This document shows positions 54,086 through 64,000 of a DNA stretch of 64,000 nt, in pieces; position 1 is the first letter of the stretch; every line of letters starts with the position of its first letter. The stretch covers positions 2,070,623 through 2,134,622 of the forward strand of contig OX465592.1 in the NCBI GenBank assembly GCA_950022655.1, read 5' to 3'. Below the pieces are notes generated by a model. That model was given only the letters and a program-made list of their open reading frames with translations, was not told the DNA's origin and made no database searches. This DNA is from Alentia gelatinosa (taxonomy: Eukaryota; Annelida; Polychaeta; Phyllodocida; Polynoidae). Position numbers and translations under genes: made by a program.

Positions 54086-55155
54086 CCGGGGTTTGCACGA
54101 GACGATTATAGGCAGCGTTTACTTTAGACAGTTATAGGCCGCGATTCTTGAATTTAGCACCACCTGACAACTTACCCGGCGTTTACATGAGAAGATTATA
54201 GGCAGAGTTTACTTTAGACAGTTATAGGCAGCGATTCTTGAATTTAGCACCACCTGACGACTTACCCGGCGTTTACATGAGATGATTATAGGCAGTGTTT
54301 ACTTTGGACAGTTATAGGCCGCGATTCTTGAATTTAGCACCACCTGACGACTTACCCGGCGTTTACATGAGACGATTATAGGCAGTGTTTACTTTAGACA
54401 GTTATAGGCAGCGATTCTTGAATTTAGCACCACCTGACGACTTACCCGGCATTTACATGAGACGATTATAGGCAGAGTTTACTTTAGACAGTTATAGGCA
54501 GCGATTCTTGAATTTAGCACCACCTGACAACTTACCCAGCGTTTATACGAGACGATTATAGGCAGCGTTTACTTTAGACAGTTATAGGCAGCGATTCTTG
54601 AATTTAGCACCACCTGACGACTTACCCGGGGTTTGCACGAGACGATTATAGGCAGCGTTTACTTTAGACAGTTATAGGCAGCGATTCTTGAATTTAGCAC
54701 CACCTGACGACTTACCCGGGGTTTGCACGAGACGATTATAGGCAGTGTTTACTTTAGACAGTTATAGGCAGCGATTCTTGAATTTAGCACCACCTGACGA
54801 CTTACCCGGGGTTTGCACGAGACAATTATAGGCAGTGTTTACTTTAGACAGTTATAGGCAGCGATTCTTGAATTTAGCACCACCTGACGACTTACCCGGG
54901 GTTTGCACGAGACGATTATAGGCAGTGTTTACTTTAGACAGTTATAGGCAGCTTTTCTTGAATTTAGCACCACCTGACGACTTACCCGGGGTTGGCACAA
55001 GACGATTATAGGCAGTGTTTACTTTAGACAGTTATAGGCAGCGATTCTTGAATTTAGCACCACCTGACGACTTACCCGGGGTTTGCACGAGACGATTATA
55101 GGCAGTGTTTACTTTAGACAGTTATAGGCAGCGATTCTTGAATTTAGCACCACCT
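54086..55155. repeat. 120-bp higher-order satellite, about 9 copies
   Basis: Exactly 120-bp period: a 64-bp unit (GATTCTTGAATTTAGCACCA ... CACGAGACGATTATAGGCAG) fused with a ~56-bp unit (TGTTTACTTTAGACAGTTAT AGGCAG). The 64-bp part is the reverse complement of the satellite at 1040-2450. Copies differ at GGCG/GGGG and ACATGAG/GCACGAG. Confidence 0.95.
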
Positions 55156-55159
55156 ACCC

Positions 55160-55465
55160 AACACCCCTCTCATAAGATCTCACACTCTCTAAGTCGTATT
55201 CTGTACTCTCACTACGCTCTATAGGAGAATATTTCTTAACGAACTAGGCTTGGAGCCTTGAGAATCCACTGGCCCGCCTCCCGTGCTAAAGACGTACACC
55301 AATTCCTATAATCTCAATGATGCCACCTAGTGGGAATACTGTGTGCCAGTGGATTCTCAAGGCTCTAAGCCTAGTTTGTTAAGAATTCTTCTCCCATAGA
55401 GCGCAGTGAGAACCTTGCACAGAATATAACTTAGAGAGTGAGATTTTATGAGAGAGGTGCACCCA
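55160..55465. mobile_element. Foldback element inserted in the satellite
   Basis: Arms of about 110 bp: CTCTCATAAGATCTCACACT, CTAGGCTTGGAGCCTTGAGA and TCCACTGGC, with complements on the other side. It separates the 120-bp units from older 64-bp units, so it inserted at or near that junction. Confidence 0.8.
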
Positions 55466-55727
55466 GCGTTCACGTTAGACACGTTAGACAATTATAGGCG
55501 GCGATTCTTGAACTTTGCACCACCTGATACTTACCCCGCGTTTACATTAGATGATTATAGGCAGCGATTCTTCAATTAAGCACCACCTGACGACTTACCC
55601 GGCATTTACATTAGACAATTATAGGCAGCAATTCTTGAATTTAGTACCACCTGATGACATACCCGGTGTTTACATGAGACGATTATAGGCAGCGATTCTT
55701 GAATTCAGCACCACCTGATGAATTACC
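55466..55727. repeat. 64-bp satellite, diverged monomers
   Basis: Four monomers of the simple 64-bp type (GATTATAGGCAGCGATTCTT, CACCACCTGACGAC) without the 56-bp partner, more diverged than the dimers to the left. Confidence 0.85.
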
Positions 55728-55920
55728 CGTTTCTATTGGCCGACAAACACTGTGTAGATTTTCTGCGTTCTCCTGATAGCCTGTTTCCATTGGCCATCAC
55801 CGATATACCGTCAGGAACCACCGATGGACCTAGGCACTGCTGACGCAAAATGGAAATAGGCTATTAGGAGAACACAGAAAATCTACACAGTGTTTGTCAG
55901 CCAATGGAAAAAGGCCGTTA
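55728..55920. mobile_element. Palindromic MITE, ATTGGCCGACAAACAC ends
   Basis: Full copy: ATTGGCCGACAAACACTGTG at left and ACACAGTGTTTGTCAGCCAA at right, with TTCTGCGTTCTCCTGATAGC and its complement inside. Pairs with 51243-51432. Confidence 0.8.
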
Positions 55921-56390
55921 AAAGCATATTCTACAATTCACGGTGGCACCACCTGGTGATTTTCAAATATTCCCATTCATTTTTTTTTTAGTTTGATCCA
56001 ATAGGTAAAATAGGGCCATTTTCATGTGCTTGATATACATAGGAAATGTACTGAAAAATATGGTTTTCTTCAATTCGTTCAAAAACAATGACTGTGACCT
56101 ATAATTTTTAAAACCTAAATAGGTAGTACTTTACGTCTTCTATATTCTGTGAAAGTTTGAAGAAAATGACATGCGTTTTACTATGTGAAAAACAACCTTT
56201 TAGAGTTTCTATATAATCTGATATAAAATTATCATAATATTGATCTCTAAATCAAAATCTAGCACGGTGACCCCGATTTTTAAGTCAAGTATGTGCTCTA
56301 TAATACTAAAAGATCATTGTATTCAATTTCCAGAAAAATGACATGGCTTTTAATTTTCACGCCAAATTGTCCGATATGCCTTTAAACCTC
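55918..56390. mobile_element. TIR element, GGCATATCC family
   Basis: Left TTAAAAGCATATTCTACAAT, right TTGTCCGATATGCCTTTAA; bounded by TTAA. Best complete copy, with 18601-19114. Confidence 0.8.
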
Positions 56391-57835
56391 GTGTTTTGCG
56401 ATTCCGAGTGCAGCGAATACGGATGAGATTGAAATAATATTTTCCCAAGTGAACAATGGTGGGTCGTCTAGGCACCTCCTGAGTGGACTATATGTAGGCG
56501 ATCCCATCAGGTTTAGGTTTTCACTGATCACGATTTAGGCAAAGGCTAAACCTCTGAAGACGGTAACGATTATACTCCTCTACAAATCCCCTTTAGAACG
56601 TCATTTTCATGAATAACACCTATAAAACGTCACATTGTGAGGAAAGATTACATTATTTTTTCTATTTTTTTTTTAATAGCAGCATTTATTGACATCAAGA
56701 AAATCCAGTTACAATGAGATATCACAATAACATTTCAGCAAGATGTTAAAGGAAGGACATTTAATAACACCTACCATATTTCACAGTTCAAGCAATAAAG
56801 AGTAATACAATGATGAAATTATTGCTGCTTATTTTTGTTTGACAAATCCTTCACCGGACAAAATACAGTATAAACATAGTTGCTACAGAACTTCTTTATT
56901 TCAGGTATTAATCTTAAGGATATCGAATAGGACAGACACAGGGGGGAGACAACAGCAGAGAAGTCCATTCTCAACCAATCAAAAACAGACATGTGTAGGG
57001 GGCGGGGAGGGATAAGAGGGGAAGCGTATACACTTGTGTAAAAAAAAAAAAAATAATAAAAAAATAAAAGGGGGAGGGTGGCCCACACCGATTACATCCG
57101 TTTCAACATTTCTTTTCAATCTTTGAATTTTTAAGTTTCTTTTCTCACTTACATGTATTCTTGGTTGCGTACTTATGTTACTGATCATGGTATATCTCAA
57201 GTGTGTTTCATAACATGAGATATACCACATGGTTTCAGGGAGGTTTCTACTTTCGTTATATGCTTCGGTTTGTATTGTCTGTAGGGGCGCCAGTCGGGAA
57301 TGTGTGCAGTATGCAGTTTTACTTGACTGTAGGTCAGGAAGATGGCTATATTTGACCAGAATTATAAATAACCACCACACAAGGCGCAGTAATAGTATCT
57401 GTGTATTCTTGTCTTTAAATAATAGAAGAAGAAAACTATGAACTCTGACGAAGATGAGGAGATATTTGTATGAAATAATCAATGGGAAACAGGATTCTTA
57501 TGGGGTTTATTTAGTGTAGGCGGGAGAGGGCTACTTGGAATATCTTATGTTAATAGCCATTCAGTTATTTAGAACCGGTTTAATTTAGGTTAGTGATTAT
57601 GGGATGATATTTTAGGTCTCGAGGTTTTTCACTGTGGCTTCACCACTTATTGCACAATAAGTATGTGAATGCAAAGGTTATGTCTGACTGGAAACTGTAA
57701 ATACAGAGAGAAACTATATATCTGTATGAATATCAGATTATGTTAAAAGTAATCATGACCATGTCGTTATCTTGGCATCAGTGTTTATATTAAGAAAGAA
57801 ACTGATGAGTGTTTGGTCTGTGTCCTTATTCGCCA
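56391..57835. other. No gene supported
   Basis: Mixed AT-rich DNA. Minus frames of 89 and 167 codons (56819-57482) contain poly-F/poly-L stretches from T runs and no recognisable domain. No repeat matches elsewhere noted. Confidence 0.45.
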
Positions 57836-58075
57836 TCGAGTTTGGAGTGCGCAGTAATATGAACGAGGCGATAGCAGAGTGAATATTTTGAAGCGCTCCA
57901 AACGAGATGGTGAACAGGGACTCAGTCCAAGGACGAATATGTTTCTGATTTTATCTTAGCCTGGAAACATTCATCTGTTCTTCACCCGTTGAGAACGAGT
58001 TACCGTTCTCGCAAGCCTGGTGAGAACGAGTTCCTAATGTTAAGCCTATGAACGTTCATATACCAGCTCCAATTT
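57836..58075. mobile_element. Foldback element with GATA apex
   Basis: Arms CGCCATCGAGTTTGGAGTGC and GCGCTCCAAACGAGATGG, apex GCGATAGC at 57868-57875, then GATTTTATCTTAGCCTGG and GTTAAGCCTATGAACG. Confidence 0.7.
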
Positions 58076-59425
58076 GGTGTATCATACATGGATATCAACT
58101 CAATGATACTTTAGATATACCTTAGATAACACAGGGACACCAAAACTGCAATCACACTAATACATTGGCAGACCTAGCTATAGCATGCTTATCTTTCTTC
58201 TATTTAAAACCAAGATAATTATCAACTATAAAGTTTAGACAGCTCAGACTTGTTATTACAATACCCAAGTTTGATACAAGAATCTAATGTGTCAAAAAAC
58301 AACACTCCTGCAATCACACCCACCGTTCACACTTTAGGTGTGACTGCTGTGTTCCCTATACACAAGTGGCCGGACTCGGCAGTGTTTGTCCGAGCGGCCG
58401 CGTAACTAATCAGTGGGGCGTTAGGCGGCGCTGAACGGCAAAACCTGTATAGGCCGTATTTCCGTTCGCCCCCTCTGGTGTCTAAAAATAATACACAGGC
58501 ATATTCATGTAAAGTATGCTATTCTAATTATAATATAGTCAGTATATGTTCAGGACGATACAATGTGAAATATGATTTAATGGGATGACATGAAATGAAT
58601 TACCTAGATATAAACTAGTAATATAGGGTACCTAAAGTTAAGACAATGGTAACAATACTAAGTGGTTTTAGGCCTACTGAGAGTATCATAAATCATCTAC
58701 TCCATGAACTTTATCGAGGTTTATTTGATGCGCCTTTGTTCATTTTGTTTATAGAATTATTCAAACCTGCTAAACAGTTTTCTAGTGGCATTTATCTTTA
58801 GTGAAATCTGCTAAGACACGCTTTTAGGTAACTTTTTGGGTATAGATTTTAAAAAATAATTTAGTTAAGCTGAACAATATATTTCTAAATGTCAAAAAAA
58901 CAAAATGGCCGCAATACTTCTTGGAAAACCAAAAGTGTTTCTTACCAAATTTTACTCAAAAACGCCTCTAGAAAGTTTTTTAAGTGTTTTTTTTTTGTCT
59001 TTTCCAGTCTCTTAGTATCGTAGAATTTATGAGTAAGAACGCTCTCATGGATGTCTACACGTTCTTTTTAGATTTATTTTTCAAATATTTATTGACAATA
59101 AATCAACGCATGGCGAAGTTTTTCATTTACATTTTCATGTTATTCAACAAGTAGTCCATCTATCTTCGTTAACAATACATCAGTTTACGACGTACCTTCT
59201 TTTTGTACATTTGCAGAAATGATAAAGTGTTCGCATGACCTGTACTTTCTTTTCACATCAACATTTCATTTGAAGTACGAAGTTTATAATCCAGTACTAC
59301 ATTAACACACTTATAATAAATGTATATATCAGGAACTACAAAACACAAAAAGTGTATGTTGGTCTTCTTAAGCTTGGTCTTTAGTCTGTTCATGAATAAA
59401 TTATAATTGTATACAGGTTGAACTA
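58076..59425. other. No feature recognised
   Basis: 58300-58480 is GC-richer with two GTGTGACTGC-type pairs and GCGGCCGCG. The rest is AT-rich. No gene. Confidence 0.45.
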
Positions 59426-59429
59426 TGAT

Positions 59430-59745
59430 CTAGAGACTAAAGAAGACACAAACAAATTTTGTTCAAAGTCATCGTTCTCCACGAGTTTGATGCGGGGTGA
59501 TATAAGCCAGGTGGCAGCTGAGTGAATATCACATGGCAATCAAATGAGTTGGAGAACAACGACTTTGGCCAAAACGAGTTGCTTTCTGTATTAATCTACT
59601 GTACACACTAAAAGAATGGACAACACACAGGATATATATACACCATTGAAAGGGAATTACAATACTCATAGGGGCATGGAGAACGAGTTCTCAATATTCA
59701 GCCTATGGTACATAAATACCAGGGGTGAGACAAACTGATATAAGC
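59430..59745. mobile_element. Foldback element with TTTTGTTCAAAGTCATCG arm
   Basis: Arms GTTCAAAGTCATCGTTCTCC and GGAGAACAACGACTTTGGCC, apex GGTGGCAGCT (a GGCA loop), then TTAATCTACTGTACACAC and a closing ACCAGGGGTGAGACAAA. Layout as 26870-27165. Confidence 0.75.
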
Positions 59746-59910
59746 ACACTGACTTATATAGAACTCCATCGAGAATCGTATAAATACACAATACTCCACA
59801 AGTTTGGATGGGCCGCAAGCGTCATCGAGGCGAAACCGAGTGACGATTACGGCCCATCCAAACGAGTGGAGAATTGTGTATTTATACGATTCGAGTGGAT
59901 TTATCTGACC
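59746..59910. mobile_element. Foldback element, GAATCGTATAAATACAC arms
   Basis: Arms GAATCGTATAAATACACAAT and TTGTGTATTTATACGATTCG, apex GAGGCGAAACCGAG. Third copy of the family at 2700. Confidence 0.75.
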
Positions 59911-60425
59911 TCTTTCATTACCATTAAATAGCATCACAATATCAGAATAATTCAAATTACTTCAAATCCAGTTGGTTAATATCATATGACGTCATCTCAC
60001 ATTCACTCCGCCATGACCGTGGCGTCGTATTGTCACTTTCCGGGGGTGATCGTTGAGTATTTTCTTCTAACGTTATTCCTATGGCTAAACTTGTATCAGG
60101 GGTGAAATAAGCCCATGGAAGCCTACCTGACGCCTACAGAGGCCTACGTAGGCCGTTGCCTGGTGTCTGGTTTGGTGTCTGATAAGGAAAATGGTCTATT
60201 AGTACTTGTACGATCTTGCATCTTTTTTTTTTATCATTTATTTCAATTTCTCCCACTAGGGGAGTCATTCCAACTGAAGTTACATCCGAGATACCCAGGT
60301 ACATAACAGTTTGAGTACAAGTGCATGAAATGATAGATGAATGAATAACATATCACATGGTAAATATTGATACAGGCACTATGAGCCAGTATAGAAACAA
60401 GGATTCTTTTAGATAGTAGAGGGAA
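59911..60425. other. No gene
   Basis: A half foldback terminus (ATCAGGGGTGAAATAAG) at 60100. Otherwise nothing. Confidence 0.4.
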
Positions 60426-60454
60426 ATTATGTTCCGGTGAGCAAAAGTTGAAAG

Positions 60455-60560
60455 TTACGAGGTAATGCTCGGAAAATTTACTGCTCAAGGCCTTGGCCGC
60501 GGGCAGTAATTTTTCCGAGCCTTACTGAGTAACTTTGACTTTTGATTACGGGTACTTGGT
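60455..60560. mobile_element. Short palindrome with AAGGCCTTGGCCGCGG centre
   Basis: Arms GTTACGAGGTAATGCTCGGA and CCGAGCCTTACTGAGTAAC with TTTACTGCTC / GGGCAGTAA inside. Same general design as the foldback elements but a different apex. Confidence 0.6.
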
Positions 60561-61025
60561 TTCCCTTTTCCTATATACCTTTAAATATCGATAAATATGA
60601 TTATTTCTTTTCCTGCCATAGCCCCAGAAAAATGGCCATCCTTATCGAGTAACTGCAATAGCTAAGTTTTCGTCCCGCTGCTCTTTATGTCACGTGGTCA
60701 GGCCGGGACGAAAACGTCAGCCCAGGACGAAAAACATCAGCCTGGGACGAAAACCTCAGCGTCGCTACATAACTTATAATTACTGCACCCCTATCAGCGG
60801 TATGTAACTATAGATGTTTCGGAAATGGGTATATAGGAATATCATTTTCATCCAATTTCCTTATTACTGGTCTTCCTTCTTCCTGGATAAGCTGTATAGA
60901 AATCAGTTAGTCAGTCATGACTACCTCACGGTCAGTTCATGAGGAACCACTAATTTAATTCACCCTCTACATTACTTATTGTCCATAACTTCCCTTTAAA
61001 GTCCACCATTTTAGGTATGTGCTGT
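60561..61025. other. Short GGGACGAAAACGTCAGCC repeat, no gene
   Basis: Three imperfect copies of GGGACGAAAACSTCAGC at 60705-60765. No other feature. Confidence 0.45.
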
Positions 61026-61029
61026 ACCT

Positions 61030-61275
61030 TTGATGACAGTTGATCCCATAATCTAACATGATATGGGCTTATTTCATATTTATTGTGCCTCTTTCAACTG
61101 CAGTAGAACTTCTAGTATCTCGAATATTCCTCACAATATTCTCATTGTCCTTCAAGAGTTTTTTTTTTTACCCCACCCCATTGTATTCTACATCACATAT
61201 ATAGTGACGACAGTTGCTGCCATGTATCAATCTAAGGGTCTTATTTTGAAATTTTTGTATTAGTTCTAGATCACA
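61030..61275 (-). mobile_element. LINE fragment
   Basis: The minus strand from 61275 reads CDLELIQKFQNKTLRLIH then GSNCRHYICDVEYNG, resembling the post-polymerase LQ-x-FQNK-x-LR block of Jockey/CR1-type LINEs. The frame is lost further on at an A/T run. Moderate confidence. Confidence 0.5.
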
Positions 61276-61860
61276 ATTTTTTTATTTTTTTTATTAATTA
61301 TTAAACGGGCCCCTTATCACTAGAGTTATAGCTCAACCAAATATTGATATTCTTTAAATAAAAACCTCTTGAGTTCTACTCTACGTACAAATTTGCTTTA
61401 GGCTTCATAGAAAATGACATCTGTTGTGTGCAGCCATAGGCTTTACCTAAAGAACGACAGGTGGCAGCCGGCAGCTGGTAAGAATATAGAAAACTTTAAA
61501 ATAGGTACTAAAGTGAAACTATATGATCCCGCAAGTGATAAGCTGCTTATAAGTATAAAGGATTAACGAGATAACGTCATGTCTTAAGAGTTCTTTAATG
61601 TAGAGACTCCGACATGTTATAAGATTTAGAAGCATCTTTTGGGTGGTATAAGCAAGGGACTGTCTCCGGTACATGGTCTCCGGTATGATTCCTCTCCTTC
61701 TACATTTATTATTACCACAACTTAAAATACACTTTAATGCTGAGATATTCTCCTTAGCCAGCTTTTTATTTGCAGATTTTCAAAGTAACATGAGTCTAAC
61801 AAGCGCCACATATTTGGTTCGCAGTGCAACAAGAGATAAATTTAGATTCACAGTAAAAAT
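61276..61860. other. No feature recognised
   Basis: AT-rich, no gene or repeat match. Confidence 0.4.
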
Positions 61861-61861
61861 A

Positions 61862-62065
61862 TCTGCTTAAGCGACACCCCGTGTGACTGTCACCCCGCGT
61901 TAGGGGACGATTTGCTGAGAACGGAAACGTCCCCCTCTATTTATAAGGGTTTATTTTAAGCCCGTGCAAAGGGTCACAACCATCAAGCGAACACCCCGTG
62001 TCGGCGGACAGTAATTTTGGTACGCATTGATTCTCAACCCCGTGTAAGGGGACACTTTAGAGGGA
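61862..62065. mobile_element. Decayed pogo-like MITE
   Basis: Repeated CACCCCGTGT / GTTAGGGGACG rungs (61870-61915, 61990-62060) resemble the interior of Tigger/pogo MITEs; termini are poorly kept. Confidence 0.45.
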
Positions 62066-62305
62066 CACCTTATCATATGTGAGAGGGCAGCGAAGGGACA
62101 ATACTCAGAAATACGCAAATCCTTTGTCTGTGGTCCGTATGGCGCATGGACTGGTAATTTCCTTTGCGTTATTCATTACCACGATATCATTTTGAAATTT
62201 TCAGTATGATTTTGCAGGCCTTATGATATCTATACATTTTTCATTTCTGTATTTCCATGTCAAGTGGAACCAATTATATTCAAAGTATGATGGTACAACA
62301 CCATA

Positions 62306-62353
62306 CCGGGAGGGAGGGATGCAGGGAGGGAGAAGGAGGGAGGGAGGGAGAGT

Positions 62354-62416
<63 letters not shown>

Positions 62417-63045
62417 AGAGAGGGAGGCAGAGAGAGAAGAGGGAGAGAGAGAGAACGGGAAAGAGAGAGAGGGAGAGAGAGGGTGAAAGAGGAAGAGAGG
62501 AGAAGAGACAAGGAAAGGGAGGGAGAGAGAGGAGAGACAGGGAGAAAGAGGGAGATAGATTGGGGAGAGACAGGGAGAGGGGGCGGCAGGGAGAGACAGG
62601 GAAAGAGAGGGAGAGGGAGTGAGAAAGAGGGCGAGAGGTAAGAGAGGGAGGGATAGGGGGAGGCAGAGAGGGGAGAGAGAGGGAGATATAGAGAGGGAGG
62701 CAGAGAGGGAGAGAGAGAGGGAGAGAGAGAGGGAGGGAAAGAGAGGGAAAGAGAGGGAGAGGGAGTGAGAAAGAGGGAGAGAGGAAAGAGAGGGAGGGAT
62801 AGGGGGAGGCAGAGAGGGGAGAGAGAGGGAGAGAGAGAGGCGAGAGAGAGGGAGGGAAAGAGAGGGAGAGGGAGGAGAGAGAGAGGAGAGAGGGAGAGAG
62901 AGAAGGGGATAGACAGGGGAAAAGGAGGGAGAAGGAAGGGAGAGAGAGAGAGGAAAGAGAGGGAGAAAGAGGGAGGGAGGGAGAGGAGAGAGGGAGAGAG
63001 AGAGAGAGAGGGAGATAGAGGGAGAGAGAGAGGGAGAAAGAGGGA

Positions 63046-63133
<88 letters not shown>

Positions 63134-63180
63134 GAGCGAAGGAGAGGGAGAGAGAGGGGGGACAGGGAGGGAGAGAGAGG
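62306..63180. repeat. 875-bp polypurine (GA/GGA) tract
   Basis: Almost unbroken purine strand: GA dinucleotide runs at 62357-62406 and 63050-63122, and irregular GAGGGA units between. Only a few pyrimidines interrupt. The minus-strand Ser/Leu/Pro-rich 347-codon frame and the plus-strand Arg/Glu frames are compositional. Such mirror-symmetric tracts can form intramolecular triplexes (established for GA repeats). Confidence 0.95.
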
Positions 63181-63589
63181 TGTGACGTGATAGCTTGAGC
63201 TACTGCTGATCTTTTTCTTCTCTGAAAAGATTCACACCACAGACCTAATGCCTCAGCACTACAGGTCTGAGAATAAAGGGGGAGTGGTGCACGTTTTCTT
63301 ATTAGAGAACCACCCTCTCGCATGCAGGTTAGGAACGTCTGCGGTCAGCAAAAAAAGCCCGCCCCTGGACGGAGGTGCGGAGGAGGAATTGTCGTCTGCT
63401 CATAGGAAACATTATTAAAACTATAAAAACTGCGAGCGATTTCATGGACTTCTGTGGACCACATTCAAAAAACGCACAAACACTCTGATCGTTGTCGCCT
63501 GAGGTTAGTCCTGATCGTGATCGTTCAGCCAGTATCGGTCTCAGTTTTAAAACACCTTCCTGGTCGCCCCGGACGCGGTGCGGAGTGGG

Positions 63590-63683
63590 GATTGGTCAGC
63601 GCGCGCGGCTATTTTTGGCCGGGTATATAAAGCGGATCGTAGACCGAGGTTCACCCTCAGTCTGTGACAATACTCGAGTAAGT
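63590..63683 (+). promoter_or_regulatory. TATA promoter, initiator and first 5' splice site
   Basis: In order: inverted CCAAT (GATTGG, 63590), a CArG/MEF2-like CTATTTTTGG (63609-63618), TATATAAAG (63624-63632), an initiator TCAGTC with its A at 63659 (35 bp from the TATA), and CTCGA|GTAAGT with the donor at 63678. Spacing fits a first non-coding exon of about 19 nt. Upstream 63340-63600 is GC-richer. The gene itself would lie beyond the window. A CArG-like box next to TATA is seen in actin and muscle promoters, but the identity is not determinable here. Confidence 0.6.
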
Positions 63684-63794
63684 CATAACTCTTATCAGTG
63701 TATGTCTGAAACACGACAAGGGAGGTGTTTTAAAAAAACTAAAAGCGGTCTGAAAAGACGAACAGGAAAATATATTTATTCTAAGGGCATATTG

Positions 63795-64000
63795 GCACTT
63801 TGTCTTTGATACCCATGTCATTTTCCAGGAAATTGAATGTGATGAGTGTTGTAGTACACATATCGAACTTAAACGGTAGAGCTCGTTTTCGATTTCGAGC
63901 TTAATGTTATGACAATTTTATAATGAAATATATAGAAATTCTAGAAAGTTGCTTTTCACATAATAAAACCCATGTCAGTTTCCTCAAACTGTCATAGAAT
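63795..64000. mobile_element. Fragment of GGCATATCC-family element
   Basis: Contains ATACCCATGTCATTTTCCAG, ATTTATAATGAAATATATAG-like sequence and ATAAAACCCATGTCAG; runs off the window edge. It would lie in the first intron of the gene started at 63659. Confidence 0.6.

Noticed and set aside
56979..57482. 167-codon minus-strand frame with hydrophobic start
   Set aside because: Phe/Leu runs come from T tracts; no family, no support as a membrane protein.
62257..63323. Long Ser/Leu/Pro-rich minus frame (347 codons) and Arg/Glu plus frames
   Set aside because: Low-complexity polypurine DNA has few stops on either strand; not genes.

Overview
The window is eukaryotic nuclear DNA, and almost certainly from an invertebrate animal. 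Coding exons are short and carry GT-AG introns (one GC-AG), intergenic DNA is full of short inverted-repeat transposons, LINE fragments, tRNA-derived sequence and minisatellites, and no bacterial-type operon is present. The dispersed repeats and the recurring TGTTTGTTTGGGTAGTTTAA motif would fit a lophotrochozoan such as a mollusc or brachiopod, but I cannot fix the taxon from the sequence alone.

Three protein-coding genes can be supported. (1) A complete eight-exon gene on the minus strand (35408 down to 25008) encodes a 325-residue phosphopantothenate-cysteine ligase (PPCS, coenzyme A synthesis). Its reading frame closes across all seven introns. (2) A three-exon minus-strand gene (41262 down to 39726) encodes an unrecognised 138-residue protein. 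(3) A single-exon plus-strand ORF (19129-20085) encodes a 318-residue protein built from 18 copies of a 14-residue repeat centred on W-x-F, which I do not recognise as a known family. A TATA/CCAAT promoter with an initiator and a 5' splice site (63590-63683) probably starts a fourth gene that runs off the right edge.

Layout: 0-6 kb is satellite and foldback elements; 6.4-7.1 kb is an array of ZNF143/Staf-like and YY1-like motifs next to GC-rich DNA; 8-11 kb is TIR and foldback elements; 11.7-13.9 kb is a 41-bp minisatellite; 14-24 kb holds the WxF gene between two related repeat blocks; 25-35.4 kb is PPCS with transposon-filled introns; 35.5-41.3 kb is nested elements and the small gene; 41.3-53.9 kb is dense foldback elements, minisatellites and two LINE remnants; 54.1-55.7 kb is a 120-bp higher-order form of the 1.0-2.4 kb satellite in opposite orientation; 56-62 kb is mostly unannotated with foldback elements; 62.3-63.2 kb is a long polypurine tract.

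The most interesting patterns are: the WxF repeat protein; many divergent foldback elements whose apex is a GNA or GNNA mini-hairpin (for example GCGAAGC); a minisatellite inside PPCS that multiplies an exon end together with its GC 5' splice site; decayed duplicate exons in both intron-containing genes; and a tandem array of Staf-like motifs.
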